Positions 34,610 to 43,757 of a stretch of DNA of 64,000 nucleotides are shown here, piece by piece. The stretch comes from Paenibacillus thalictri. GTDB lineage: Bacteria > Bacillota > Bacilli > Paenibacillales > NBRC-103111. Below the pieces are notes generated by a model. The model made no database searches. It saw only the letters and a program-made list of their open reading frames with translations, and was not told the origin of the DNA. Location of the stretch: contig NZ_SIRE01000007.1 in NCBI RefSeq assembly GCF_004307995.1, positions 309,145 through 373,144 on the forward strand, read 5' to 3'. Made by a program: the position numbers and the translations under genes. Position 1 is the stretch's first letter. Every line of letters begins with the position of its first letter.

Positions 34610-35539
34610 GTGCGGGCAAACGCAACTCACACGAAAGTATCGATGATAAGGAGGTCGATTTATCAAAGCAGACATTTCTATTTGATGTTTCTGCTGCCGT
34701 TTCTGTACTATTTTATGTTCCACTATGTTCCGATGTATGGGGTCATTATCGCTTTTAAAGATTACAACGTATTTCAAGGCATCATGAACAGCCCTTGGGT
34801 AGGCACAAGGTATTTTGAGAAGTTTCTGACAGACCCGTATTTTTATAAAATATTCAAAAATACGTTGTTGATCGGCATCTACCATATCTTGTTTTCGTTC
34901 CCGGCTCCGATTGTATTGGCTTTATTGTTTAACGAGCTGACGCATCTGGGATTTAAACGGCTGGTGCAAACCTTCAGCTATTTGCCGCATTTTCTGTCCA
35001 CTGTCGTGGTGGCGGGTATGATCGTCAATTTTTTCGCTTATAACGGGATCGTCAACAATGTGCTCGGAAAACTCGGCATAACGCCCGTCCATTTTCTCAT
35101 GCTGCCCGAATGGTTCCGGTCCATCTATATCAGCTCGGAAATATGGCAAAGCGTCGGTTGGGGGGCCATTATTTATCTTGCCGCTCTAACTTCGGTTGAT
35201 CCGCAGCTTTACGAAGCGGCCAAAATCGATGGGGCAAACCGCTGGAAGCAGATGCTGCATATTACGCTGCCCGGCATCGCGCCGACCATTATTATTTTAT
35301 TCATCTTTAACTGCGGCTCGGTGATGTCCGTTTCGTTCGAGAAAATACTGCTGCTGTACAACGGTTCCAATGCGGCTGCATCGGATGTCATTCCGCTTTA
35401 CGTATACCGGCGCGGCCTGGTGGCCAGCGATTTCAGCTACGCGACGGCGGTAGGCTTGTGCAATTCCTTGATTGCGCTGTTCTTCCTTGTTTCGGCCAAT
35501 AAACTCAGCAAAAAAGTAAGCGAAACGAGCCTGTGGTAA
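34610..35539 (+). CDS. Sugar ABC permease, LplB class
   Basis: A 309-residue permease started by GTG with a GGGGGGAG box seven bases upstream. The N-terminus SRHFYLMFLLPFLYYFMFHYVPMYGVIIAFKDYN is the LplB/YteP signature (quoted in parts: FLLPFLYYFMFHYVPMYG, IAFKDYN), with six membrane helices and the ATPase-contact loop YEAAKIDGANRWKQMLHITL. It forms the import channel with the next gene product for an oligosaccharide. No ATPase gene is present; such systems use a shared MsmX-type ATPase encoded elsewhere. Confidence 0.92.
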   Translation: MRANATHTKVSMIRRSIYQSRHFYLMFLLPFLYYFMFHYVPMYGVIIAFKDYNVFQGIMNSPWVGTRYFEKFLTDPYFYKIFKNTLLIGIYHILFSFPAPIVLALLFNELTHLGFKRLVQTFSYLPHFLSTVVVAGMIVNFFAYNGIVNNVLGKLGITPVHFLMLPEWFRSIYISSEIWQSVGWGAIIYLAALTSVDPQLYEAAKIDGANRWKQMLHITLPGIAPTIIILFIFNCGSVMSVSFEKILLLYNGSNAAASDVIPLYVYRRGLVASDFSYATAVGLCNSLIALFFLVSANKLSKKVSETSLW

Positions 35540-35554
35540 TGGAGGTGACAATCT

Positions 35555-36427
35555 ATGATACGCAAATCATTTGGCTCGCGGTTATTCGATGGGTTGAATT
35601 ACGTTTTTATGGCGCTGCTGGTTTTTCTGACATTGTATCCGCTTTATTATTTGCTTGTCGTATCGCTGAGCGACGGCGTTGCCGCGAGCAAAGGTATCGT
35701 TTATTTCTGGCCGTCCGGCACCAATATAGAAGCGTATAAACTGTTGCTCGGCGATAAGTCGATCATCCGGGCGTACGGAAATACGCTGCTGTATACAAGC
35801 GTTGGTACAGCGGTTAACATGATGATGACGATATTATGCGCGTACCCTCTGTCCAAGAAGGAATTTTACGGCAGATCGGGGTTTACGGTGATGATAGTCA
35901 TTACGATGTTTTTCAGCGGCGGGCTTATTCCCAGCTACTTGCTGATCAATCAACTGGGGCTGCTTAATTCGATGTGGGCGGTTATTTTGCCCGGGGTGGT
36001 CAGCGCTTGGAATATGTTTATCATGCGCACTTCGTTCCAGGGGATTCCGGGCGAAATATTTGAGTCGGCCAAAATCGACGGGGCTAACGAGTGGCTGACG
36101 CTGCTGCGGATCGTACTGCCGGTATCCGTTCCGATGATGGCGACAATCGCGATGTTTTATGCGGTAGGACATTGGAACAGCTATTTTCCGGCATTGATTT
36201 ATTTAAACGAAAAAGCCAAGTTTCCACTGCAAATACTGCTGAGAAGCCTTGTCGTCGAAGGCGATATGGCTGCCCAAGCGCAGGAATTGTCCGGCGCCGG
36301 AGCGATAACGACACTTAACATCAAATACGCGATCATTATTATTGCGATATTGCCCATTCTGCTTGTCTATCCGTTTATCCAGAAATATTTTGTCAAAGGC
36401 ATTATGATCGGCTCTTTAAAAGGTTAG
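35555..36427 (+). CDS. Sugar ABC permease, YtcP/LplC class
   Basis: A 290-residue permease with GGAGGTGA before ATG 35555, 15 bp after the LplB-like stop. Family features: FLTLYPLYYLLVVSLSDG near the N-terminus, the contact loop IFESAKIDGANEWLTLLRIV, and the C-terminal end YFVKGIMIGSLKG. Works with the preceding permease and the following binding protein. Confidence 0.92.
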   Translation: MIRKSFGSRLFDGLNYVFMALLVFLTLYPLYYLLVVSLSDGVAASKGIVYFWPSGTNIEAYKLLLGDKSIIRAYGNTLLYTSVGTAVNMMMTILCAYPLSKKEFYGRSGFTVMIVITMFFSGGLIPSYLLINQLGLLNSMWAVILPGVVSAWNMFIMRTSFQGIPGEIFESAKIDGANEWLTLLRIVLPVSVPMMATIAMFYAVGHWNSYFPALIYLNEKAKFPLQILLRSLVVEGDMAAQAQELSGAGAITTLNIKYAIIIIAILPILLVYPFIQKYFVKGIMIGSLKG

Positions 36428-36463
36428 TCCGCACCGTGTTTCATTATATGGAGGTGACTGTTA

Positions 36464-38029
36464 ATGAGGAAAAAAACAATCGTTTCCGCTTCTTTATCCG
36501 TATGTTTAACTTCGGGGATGCTGATTGGCTGCTCGGCGGGCCAGGACGGCAAGGAAGCTATGCCGCCTGAAGTGAAGAAAGACGGGACACAGCAGGTGAA
36601 GAAAGAGTTGACGCTGAATATATTGCGGTGGGAGCACCCGTCGCAAGCGGTCAAGCAGGATACGCCGGTGATTCGCGAAATTTTCAAAAGAACGGGTGTA
36701 AAGGTGAAGGTGGAATCCGTACCGCAGAGCGGGTACACGGACAAGAAACGGGCCTTAATCGCTACAAACAATATACCTGACGTGATTTTGGTCAATCAGG
36801 CCGATTTGAATGAGTTTGGCAGTACGGGTATTTTTCTTCCGATCTCCGATTATTTGGATAAGATGCCGAATTTTCAGAAAGCGATTCAGGAGAACCCGGA
36901 AATTAAAAAGCTGTATGTGAACGGTAAATTGTACGGGTTCCCGACTACAGCCCAGAACAACTGGCAGTACGGCAAAGCGCTGATGATGCGGACGGATATT
37001 TTGAAAAAGCTGAATTTGGCCGCACCAACCACGTTTGATGAATTGTATAACGTGCTCAGGGAAATGAAAAAAGCATATCCGGACTCCTATCCGTTCTCCA
37101 GTCGCGGCCTTTCATTCCTGGATGCCTTTGCGTTTGGCATGGGCGGCGGGTACGGCATTTATTTCGATCCGGACGTTGATGGCGGCAAGTATGTATACGG
37201 TACGAATAAACCGGCATTTAAAAAGGTGCTGACGTATTTAAACAAGCTGTACGAAGAAAAGCTGTACGATCCCGACTTCGCCGTATTAAATACGCAGACC
37301 TGGGGAGAGAAAAACAACACGAGCAAGTCGTTTTTTATGTACGACAACAACAGCTTTGCGCTTAATTATAACGCGGCTTTGCAGCAGAGCGGAAATAAAG
37401 ACGCGCAATTTGATTATATCCCTTATTTGAAAAACGACAGCGGCAAATCCAGAGGATTCCTGTACCCGCGCGGCTGGCTGAACGATATTTACGCGATCAG
37501 CTCGAAGGTGAAGGATCCCGAAGCGATCATCAAGTTTTACGATTGGTTGTACAGCCCAGAAGGCGTGGAAGTATCAAACTTCGGCATTTTGGGAGAGACG
37601 TACTCCAACGTAAACGGCGATTTGAAAATGAAAGACGATGTGATCGAAAAATATAAAACGGCCGCCGATCTAGTGCGCACGATGCAGTCGGATGTTGGAG
37701 CAGGGTACTTGGCGTTGTCCCCGAAGGTGGATGAACGGCCGCTGATCCAGATGCTTGATCCGCTTACGGTCTCGTGGATTGATAAAATCAAAAAAGATCC
37801 GGGTGCTTATGTGTGGCCGGCGCTGACACCGAGTCTCAACAAAGATGAAAGCAACCAGCTGAAGGAAATTACCTCGCAAATTTCGCCGATCGAACAAGAT
37901 GTCGTGAAATTTATTATGGGTGCAAAGCCGCTGAGCGAGTTTGACGCATTCGCCAGCCAGCTGGAGAAAGCCGGAGCCCCCAAACTGGAGAAAATATACA
38001 ACGACGCGCTGAGCCGGGTAGCTAAGTAA
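36464..38029 (+). CDS. Lipoprotein sugar-binding protein, LplA family
   Basis: A 521-residue binding protein with GGAGGTGA before ATG 36464. The signal peptide ends in LIGC (lipidated Cys23); the next residues are charged and disordered. Mature-domain features include LNILRWEHPSQAV, IPDVILVNQADLNEFG, the KLYGFPTTAQ segment and RGWLNDIYAISSKVKDP, typical of the large family-1 proteins that accompany LplB/YtcP permeases. It presents an oligosaccharide (rhamnogalacturonan-, hyaluronate- or glycan-derived in known relatives) to the transporter. Exact ligand not deducible. Confidence 0.88.
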   Translation: MRKKTIVSASLSVCLTSGMLIGCSAGQDGKEAMPPEVKKDGTQQVKKELTLNILRWEHPSQAVKQDTPVIREIFKRTGVKVKVESVPQSGYTDKKRALIATNNIPDVILVNQADLNEFGSTGIFLPISDYLDKMPNFQKAIQENPEIKKLYVNGKLYGFPTTAQNNWQYGKALMMRTDILKKLNLAAPTTFDELYNVLREMKKAYPDSYPFSSRGLSFLDAFAFGMGGGYGIYFDPDVDGGKYVYGTNKPAFKKVLTYLNKLYEEKLYDPDFAVLNTQTWGEKNNTSKSFFMYDNNSFALNYNAALQQSGNKDAQFDYIPYLKNDSGKSRGFLYPRGWLNDIYAISSKVKDPEAIIKFYDWLYSPEGVEVSNFGILGETYSNVNGDLKMKDDVIEKYKTAADLVRTMQSDVGAGYLALSPKVDERPLIQMLDPLTVSWIDKIKKDPGAYVWPALTPSLNKDESNQLKEITSQISPIEQDVVKFIMGAKPLSEFDAFASQLEKAGAPKLEKIYNDALSRVAK

Positions 38030-38080
38030 GTTGGCTGAGAAGCGCCGGAAATGAGGATTTTAAAAAGGAGCGAAAAGATA

Positions 38081-39202
38081 ATGGGATCTTCAATTACAAA
38101 CAATTACCCTCAGGGGCAGATCACTCATCTGGAAGTTGAACAAGCGACGATTTTCCAACCGGGAAGCGATCAGGATTGGACGTATTCGCATCATCAGCAC
38201 GTAGTTTTTTATCGCGGCAAATTATATGCGATCTGGTCAAACGGCCGTGTGAACGAAGACGATACCGGACAGCGGGTGATGATGTCGACTTCCGCCGATT
38301 TTCATCATTGGTCGGCGCCGTTACCGCTGCTTGATTCGCAGGACGGCGAATACGGCGAATGGGTATATACGGCTGCGGGCTTTCATGTGCACGGGGAGAA
38401 ACTGATCGCCTATATCGGGCAATACGAATATAAGCCGGAGCATCTTTCCGATGGCGTGCGGAACTCAAAGACGGACGCCGGTCATATCCGCACCGGCTTG
38501 CTGGCCATGGCGACAGAAGACGGCGAGCACTGGAGCGAACCGGTCGATCTGGGCCTACGGATTGTGCCCAATCACGGGCCTCAGCGCACTTCGTCAGGCA
38601 GGCTGATCATTAGCGGAAATATCAGCTACCCGTACACCGAGGATCCGGAAGGGCTTTCCGGTTGGAGAGCAACCGGCATTTACGCAGCCGAATTGGAGAG
38701 CGAGATGGTCGACGATTCGGAATACATCCATGTGCTGCCTCCAAAGATGGGATGGCCGACCATGCTGTGCGAAGGATCGTTTTATCAGACGGACGACGGT
38801 AGACTGAATATGCTGCTGCGCAGCAAGGAGCGGAGGTTGTGGCTGACGACCAGCGACGACGACGGCGCAAGCTGGAGTGCCCCGGAACCGACATTATTTC
38901 CCGACAGCAATACGAAGTTTCACTTTGGCCGCTTACCGGACGGACGGTTTTATTATGTCGGCAGCCCGGTTCCGGACGGGCGGCGGAATCCGCTTGTGTT
39001 GTCGGTTTCGTCCGACGGGATCTCGTTTGACCGCCATACCGTCTTGTGCGACGCGCCTTGCGAGCGAAAGTTCGAGGGGATGCACAAGGGAGGAGACTAT
39101 GGCTATCCGCATTCCATGATACATGACGGGTGGCTGTATGTGATATTTTCCGTAACCAAAGAACAAGTTCATATTGTTCGCGTGCCAATCGCTGCGGTAT
39201 AA
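38081..39202 (+). CDS. BNR/sialidase-fold protein (exo-alpha-sialidase-like)
   Basis: A 373-residue protein without a signal peptide; ATG 38081 has AAGGAG ten bases upstream, the longer frame to 38051 is unsupported. Beta-propeller signs: repeated Asp-box-like turns such as STSADFHHWSAPLPL, TEDGEHWSEPVDL, SDDDGASWSAPEPT and SSDGISFDRHTV, spaced at about 60-90 residues. An Arg in HIRTGLLA and GPQRTSSGRLII could belong to the active site. Family members hydrolyse terminal sialic or other sugar-acid residues. As the last gene of the Lpl-type operon it probably trims the imported oligosaccharide in the cytosol. The substrate is unknown and the catalytic Tyr/Glu pair cannot be assigned by eye. Confidence 0.75.
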   Translation: MGSSITNNYPQGQITHLEVEQATIFQPGSDQDWTYSHHQHVVFYRGKLYAIWSNGRVNEDDTGQRVMMSTSADFHHWSAPLPLLDSQDGEYGEWVYTAAGFHVHGEKLIAYIGQYEYKPEHLSDGVRNSKTDAGHIRTGLLAMATEDGEHWSEPVDLGLRIVPNHGPQRTSSGRLIISGNISYPYTEDPEGLSGWRATGIYAAELESEMVDDSEYIHVLPPKMGWPTMLCEGSFYQTDDGRLNMLLRSKERRLWLTTSDDDGASWSAPEPTLFPDSNTKFHFGRLPDGRFYYVGSPVPDGRRNPLVLSVSSDGISFDRHTVLCDAPCERKFEGMHKGGDYGYPHSMIHDGWLYVIFSVTKEQVHIVRVPIAAV

Positions 39203-39227
39203 TCAGCAGAAGTAATCACGCCGCAGT

Positions 39228-39391
39228 AATCACGCCGCAGTAAAGCGAGGCTCACAAAGCCAAGCGTCAGCGATGGCAAGTGCGACAGGCGTGGGCTCGA
39301 GGCACACAGGCGCTCCCCGCGTCATCGCGCCGAAGTAAAGCGCGGAGCACAAAGCCAAGCGCTAGCGAAGGCATTGCGACAGGCGCGGGCC
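39228..39391. repeat. 95-bp tandem array, left part
   Basis: Units beginning TCACGCCGCAGTAAAGCG (39228) and the same with one change (39323) are 95 bp apart. The second unit is interrupted after base 69 by element C and resumes at 40016. Confidence 0.75.
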
Positions 39392-40015
39392 CAATGTTGT
39401 CAGGATAAGAAGTCGATGGACTGAAGTTGTCGATGGATTCTATGGGCTACAGTCGTTACGGGAATGATCAAGCTTCTTTTATGCGTCGTGGCCCGTTCTG
39501 GACATAGAACCCATTGTAATGGATAGCGGATTGGAATGAGACTGTAGATTGGTTATGCAACCCTAGCTTGGAGGAAGTCTCCGCTCTAACACTCTAACGG
39601 ACATGGGCGCTGCAATGTAAACCAAATCTGAGGTTTGTTACATGTAACGGACACCGGCGCACTTATTCGGCCTACTATCGCGGTTTCCTTGACTTTTTTG
39701 AGCAAATAAAGTCTCCTGCGTCCGTTAGAAATGATAATCCCGATTTTTTCGCCAAATAAAGGCGCTCCTGTCCGTAAGCGTTGGGGCATGATGTTCGTAT
39801 ACATAAGGCCAGCCATAGCGACGAGGATGTCGGATACAGACAGCCGGCAACGATCGACTTTAATTCAAGGTCGAACGAATCGAAATTGCTCCAATTGCTG
39901 CATTCAAGCATGTTATGGTTCCGGTTTACTCCATGAACCCGAATAGGATTAAACTAATGCAGCCAATACGAGCGAGATCCGAGTAGCAGCCATTATCGCT
40001 AAACTGACAACATTG
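39392..40015 (+). mobile_element. MITE-like element C (624 bp) inserted in the tandem array
   Basis: Left end CAATGTTGTCAG (39392-39403) is matched exactly in inverted orientation by CTGACAACATTG (40004-40015). GGCGCGGGCC precedes and GGCGCGGAC follows, consistent with a 9- to 10-bp target duplication. Subtracting the element and nine bases restores a 95-bp array unit (69 + 35 - 9). The core (39594-39778) is 185 bp. No transposase frame is present, so the element is non-autonomous or extinct. Confidence 0.78.
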
Positions 40016-40432
40016 GGCGCGGACAAGAGGCACACAGTCGCTCCATGCGTCATCACGCCGCAGTAAAGCGCGGAGCACAGCCGAGCGCTAGCGAAGGCAA
40101 GGTGCGACAGGCGCGGGCCCGAGGCACACAGTCGCTCCCCGCGTCATCGCGCCGCAGTAAAGCGCGGAGCACAAAGCCAAGCGTTAGCGAAGGCAAGGTG
40201 CGGCAGGCGCGGGTCCGAGGCACACAGTCGCTCCCCGCGTCATCACGCCGCAGTAAAGCGCGGAGCACGATGCCAAGCGCTAGCGAAGGCAAGGTGCGAC
40301 AGGCGCGAGCCTGAGGCACACAGTCGCTCCCCGCGTCATCACGCTGCAGTAAAGCGCGGAGCACGATGCCAAGCGCTAGCGAAGGCAAGGTGCGACAGGC
40401 GCGAGCGCGAGGCACACCGTCGCTCCGAAGCT
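40016..40432. repeat. 95-bp tandem array, right part
   Basis: Unit starts recur at 40051, 40145, 40241 and 40337 (periods 94, 96, 96), each with AAAGCGCGGAGCAC, a GCTAGCGAAGGCAAGGTGCG block and GAGGCACACAGTCGCTCC. Short reading frames in both strands repeat with the DNA and carry no RBS, so this is not coding. Confidence 0.8.
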
Positions 40433-40514
40433 AGGCGGGTCCAGGGCGCAGCGCCTGGAGTCCCCCTCCAAGGGGGATTGAGGGGGTGGGGGCTGCCCCC
40501 CGCTAAAGCAAAAC
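40433..40514. repeat. GC-rich multi-hairpin segment
   Basis: CCAGGGCGC faces GCGCCTGG (40441-40458); CCCCC faces GGGGG (40462-40476); a further GGGGG faces CCCCC near 40486-40501. These short stems lie immediately upstream of the AraC-type regulator start and could shape its leader mRNA. No gene here. Confidence 0.5.
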
Positions 40515-40530
40515 AATGGAGGGTGGGGGA

Positions 40531-42909
40531 ATGAAAGTCAGGAAAAGAAACGGCCTTTTTCCGCTCAAAGTAAACCCTTTGTTTGTGAAAATATGGTGTT
40601 ATTTTTTATCGCTGCTCATTCCTACGCTTATCATCGGATTGGTCTATTATGTGGACTTCATCGATAAATTGCATCGCGATTTTGAAGAAAAGCTGGGGCT
40701 GCACTTGCAGTCCGTCGCTGCCACGGTCGACATCAATCTGGGGACGATTCAGGCAGCCAGCCAGAGCTTATTGGACAATCAGACGGTCAAACGGCTGCTG
40801 AAGCCCAATAGCCAGTTGATGATCCAGGAACGTGCCGAGCTGGGGCTGCTGATTGAAACGCTGCAAAGCACCAACGCGGTTATGGGCAGTTTAATCGATA
40901 TGGTATTCACATATATCGACGGAGAGAAGGTTTATTCGCCATCCGGGGCGGAAAATTTCAACGACTTTTTCGCCAAAAGCTACCGCTACAAGCTGTACGG
41001 AGCGGAGGCGTGGAGGAACAAGCTGCAATCCGGCGCAATGATCACGCTGCTCCCGCTGTCGGGAGTGGACTCGTACGCCATTCCGCGGACGCCGGTTGTT
41101 CCGTTTGTAACGACGGGACTGATCAAGGGCAGCAAAGCGGTCGTTGTGGCTAACGTGTCCGTGTCGATGGTTCAGCGCGCTTTGCTGGCCAACAATATAT
41201 TTCCGGCTACCCAGTTTGTTGTTGCCGATGCCAACGGTAGTGTGATCTTTCAAAGCCCCGGCTTGGATATACATACGCTGGAGAGCTTGATGCGGCGGCA
41301 AGATGCGATAGCCCCTGCGGGAGAACTCCAAATCGACGGCGATTCCTATCTGGCTTCTTATACGCAATCGGGAGTGTACGGCTGGAAATATTACGGTTTT
41401 ACGCCTTTAACCGAGTTTAACCGGCAGGCCTCCAGTCTGCTGGATGTGATCATTCTGATTTGCTCGATGCTGATGGTTGTCGGATTTGCGCTGTCGTTTA
41501 TTTTTACATTCCGCATCTACAATCCGATCAAAAAAATCCGCGACGTGCTCATAGCGGCTGAAGGCGAATCTGATTTGCCGAATCCGGGCAATCCGCGAAA
41601 CGAACTGACGGCGATTGGGGATCGCGTTCATCAATTAAAACAGCTCAGCGAAATGTACAAAAGCAAGCTGGCGATCGCCTCCCAAGGACAGCTGGAGCAT
41701 TCGCTGCTGCACCTGCTGCAAGGCGGACGTATTGCGCACGAAGCGGACATCAACCGGATGTTATCGTCCCAATTCGGGTTCCGTTCGGCGGATTATCTGT
41801 GCTGCACGATTTACTTTGAGTTTAAAGACAAGTTTTACATGGACATTCAGGATGTGGACCGGATCGTCATTTTAAGCAAGCTGAGCAAATTGGTTTCCGG
41901 TTTGCTTCAGGAATATGTGCCCAATTACGCTTTCGAATACAGCCGGCATCTCTATGTGTGCTTATTAAACGTTCAGGACGAGGAGCAGCTGCATCTATTG
42001 AACCAAGCGTTAAACAACTTGATGAAAACCTTTCAGTACGACGCTTTATTCTGTATTATCCACGTCGGCGTAGGCCGCTCCTACAACGGGCTTGGCGCGC
42101 TGCACAAGTCTTACAACGAAGCGATGACGGCGCTGCAAAACCGCGACCCTAAGCTCGATTTCCAGGTGATTTATGCGCAAACGCTGGAAATCAAACACCG
42201 GTTTTATTATGCTTTTGCGGATGAGAACAAAATATTAAACCACCTGAGAAGAGGGGACTCGGAAGCGGCGGAGGAGTCGATCCGCGATGTGCTGCGGCAG
42301 AACGAGCTGCGGAATGTGTCGCATCACAATATGCACCTGCTGCAAGGTGAGCTGTATCATACCGTGCTGCGTTATGCCACGGAACGGCAAAAGGATTACA
42401 ATGAGCTGGTTACGGAGGAGGAGCACTTGCTGCTGTGCGGCATCACTCAGCCGATGGCCAATGCGGCGGAATTAAAGCAAGAGCTGATCCTGCGTTTGTG
42501 CCGGCAATTATCCGAGCATTCGGTCGACCCGGACAGCAGAGTGGGAAGTATGATCGGTTCGATCATTCGTTATATTGAACAAAATTACGGCAAGGATATG
42601 TACTTGGAGACGATATCTCAGGAAATCAACGTATCGCCCAAATATGTCTCGCGTATTTTCAAGGAAAAAACCGGCATGAACTTGACGGATTATATCAGCA
42701 TGTACCGGATTGAAAAAGCCAAAGAACTGCTGGCACAAACAACGGACAGCGTCAACGATGTCTCCATGCAGGTTGGCATCTACAGCCGGGCGACATTTCA
42801 GCGGCTGTTCAAAAAATATGAGGGCGTTTCGCCCAATGAGTTCAGGAAGTCGCTTCCAGACAAGCAACCGGAGCTTACCGATGACATAAAGACCCTTCAA
42901 AACCGCTAA
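40531..42909 (+). CDS. Membrane-bound AraC-family transcriptional regulator with extracellular sensor domain
   Basis: A 792-residue one-component regulator. ATG 40531 has GGAGGG seven bases upstream; ATG 40516 would overlap that box. Helix 1 lies near residues 20-45 (LSLLIPTLIIGLVYYV), followed by an extracellular Cache-like sensor to about residue 295, a second helix (LDVIILICSMLMVVGFALS), a HAMP-like linker, a long cytoplasmic region, and two AraC HTH motifs near residues 690-780 (ISQEINVSPKYVSRIFKEKT and DVSMQVGIYSRATFQRLF). This class typically controls an adjacent LplABC operon. It is the only such regulator near the 34.6-39.2-kb transporter, from which it is separated only by repeats. 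Confidence 0.92.
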   Translation: MKVRKRNGLFPLKVNPLFVKIWCYFLSLLIPTLIIGLVYYVDFIDKLHRDFEEKLGLHLQSVAATVDINLGTIQAASQSLLDNQTVKRLLKPNSQLMIQERAELGLLIETLQSTNAVMGSLIDMVFTYIDGEKVYSPSGAENFNDFFAKSYRYKLYGAEAWRNKLQSGAMITLLPLSGVDSYAIPRTPVVPFVTTGLIKGSKAVVVANVSVSMVQRALLANNIFPATQFVVADANGSVIFQSPGLDIHTLESLMRRQDAIAPAGELQIDGDSYLASYTQSGVYGWKYYGFTPLTEFNRQASSLLDVIILICSMLMVVGFALSFIFTFRIYNPIKKIRDVLIAAEGESDLPNPGNPRNELTAIGDRVHQLKQLSEMYKSKLAIASQGQLEHSLLHLLQGGRIAHEADINRMLSSQFGFRSADYLCCTIYFEFKDKFYMDIQDVDRIVILSKLSKLVSGLLQEYVPNYAFEYSRHLYVCLLNVQDEEQLHLLNQALNNLMKTFQYDALFCIIHVGVGRSYNGLGALHKSYNEAMTALQNRDPKLDFQVIYAQTLEIKHRFYYAFADENKILNHLRRGDSEAAEESIRDVLRQNELRNVSHHNMHLLQGELYHTVLRYATERQKDYNELVTEEEHLLLCGITQPMANAAELKQELILRLCRQLSEHSVDPDSRVGSMIGSIIRYIEQNYGKDMYLETISQEINVSPKYVSRIFKEKTGMNLTDYISMYRIEKAKELLAQTTDSVNDVSMQVGIYSRATFQRLFKKYEGVSPNEFRKSLPDKQPELTDDIKTLQNR

Positions 42910-42936
42910 ACCGGCGGTCATGAAGGGTCTTTTTTT
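42891..42936 (+). terminator. Terminator overlapping the end of the AraC-regulator gene
   Basis: AGACCCTTCA (42891-42900) pairs perfectly with TGAAGGGTCT (42921-42930), followed by TTTTTT. The left arm encodes part of the protein's last residues (KTLQNR), so terminator and coding sequence share bases. Confidence 0.85.
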
Positions 42937-42964
42937 CGGCGGCAACGTCAAGCGGCAGGCAGTT

Positions 42965-43687
42965 TCACTCGGACGAACGCTGCGCGGATTCGTTTGCAAC
43001 TTCGTAGTTCCGCATCGACGCTACGAGATGGCCGCGTATCGTGTCCTCGGCTTGCTCGGGGTCGCGGGTGCGCAAGGCCTCGATAATTTTGCGGTGATAA
43101 CTGATGCCGTCTTCGTTGGTGCCGGGGAGCTCCAGAGCTTGCGTCAGCATCGTTTCGAGCAGGCTGGTCATGGAGGTCACGAAGATGCCAAGCAGCGGAT
43201 TGCCGCTTAACTCAGCCAGCTTCGTATGAAATCGGATGTCCAGCTCGACCCGCTTCTTGATATCGTGCATATGCTGCTCCATCTCATCGTTGATCCGTGA
43301 AAGCTCGTTTAGCTCCTCTTCGGTTGCTCTTTCCGCTGCGAGCCGGGAGGCCATAATTTCGAGCGTTACGCGGATTTCGTACATGCTGTATGTGGGGATG
43401 TTGTTCATTTGGACCATACGGTTAATGGTGTTGGTCAGTTCCTGCGGCGGGGGATTGGAGATAAATGAACCTTCCCCGTTGCGCTGTACGACAAGTCCCC
43501 TGGCCTTAAGCAGCATCAGCGCTTCGCGGATGACCGGGCGGCTTACCCCAAAGCTTGCGGCAAGCGACTGTTCCGACGGCAGCTTTTGCTCGAGCTGCGA
43601 CGAATCGCTGAGAATCATAGTCTCCAATTTTTCCGCGATAACCTCATATAAATTCGTATGTTTGACGTTAAAATCGATAGACTGCAT
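42965..43687 (-). CDS. GntR-family regulator, FadR subfamily
   Basis: A 240-residue regulator with GGAGGA before the ATG at 43687. The N-terminal winged helix has KLPSEQSLAASFGVSRPVIR; the C-terminal FCD domain (about 90-230) has EIRVTLEIMASRLAAERA, DIRFHTKLAELSGN and the later His in YHRKIIEALRTRDPEQAE, which are metal or ligand contacts in this family. Known relatives respond to sugar acids and small carboxylates. It lies 70 bp after the aldolase gene on the same strand and probably regulates it; a FadR-type palindrome precedes that gene. Confidence 0.92.
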   Translation of the reverse strand: MQSIDFNVKHTNLYEVIAEKLETMILSDSSQLEQKLPSEQSLAASFGVSRPVIREALMLLKARGLVVQRNGEGSFISNPPPQELTNTINRMVQMNNIPTYSMYEIRVTLEIMASRLAAERATEEELNELSRINDEMEQHMHDIKKRVELDIRFHTKLAELSGNPLLGIFVTSMTSLLETMLTQALELPGTNEDGISYHRKIIEALRTRDPEQAEDTIRGHLVASMRNYEVANESAQRSSE

Positions 43688-43757
43688 CGTTGTCCTCCAG
43701 ACTGCGTCTTGTGACTTTTAACCCCAGTATAAAGAGATGGGGAGGGGATTTCCAGAG

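Noticed and set aside
40045..40415. Repeat-encoded small frames on both strands of the 95-bp array
   Set aside because: They mirror the DNA repeat and lack RBSs; peptides repeat only because the DNA does.
39228..40432. CRISPR array
   Set aside because: The 95-bp units are contiguous repeats with no unique spacers and no cas genes nearby; the same applies to the 65-bp units at 17381.
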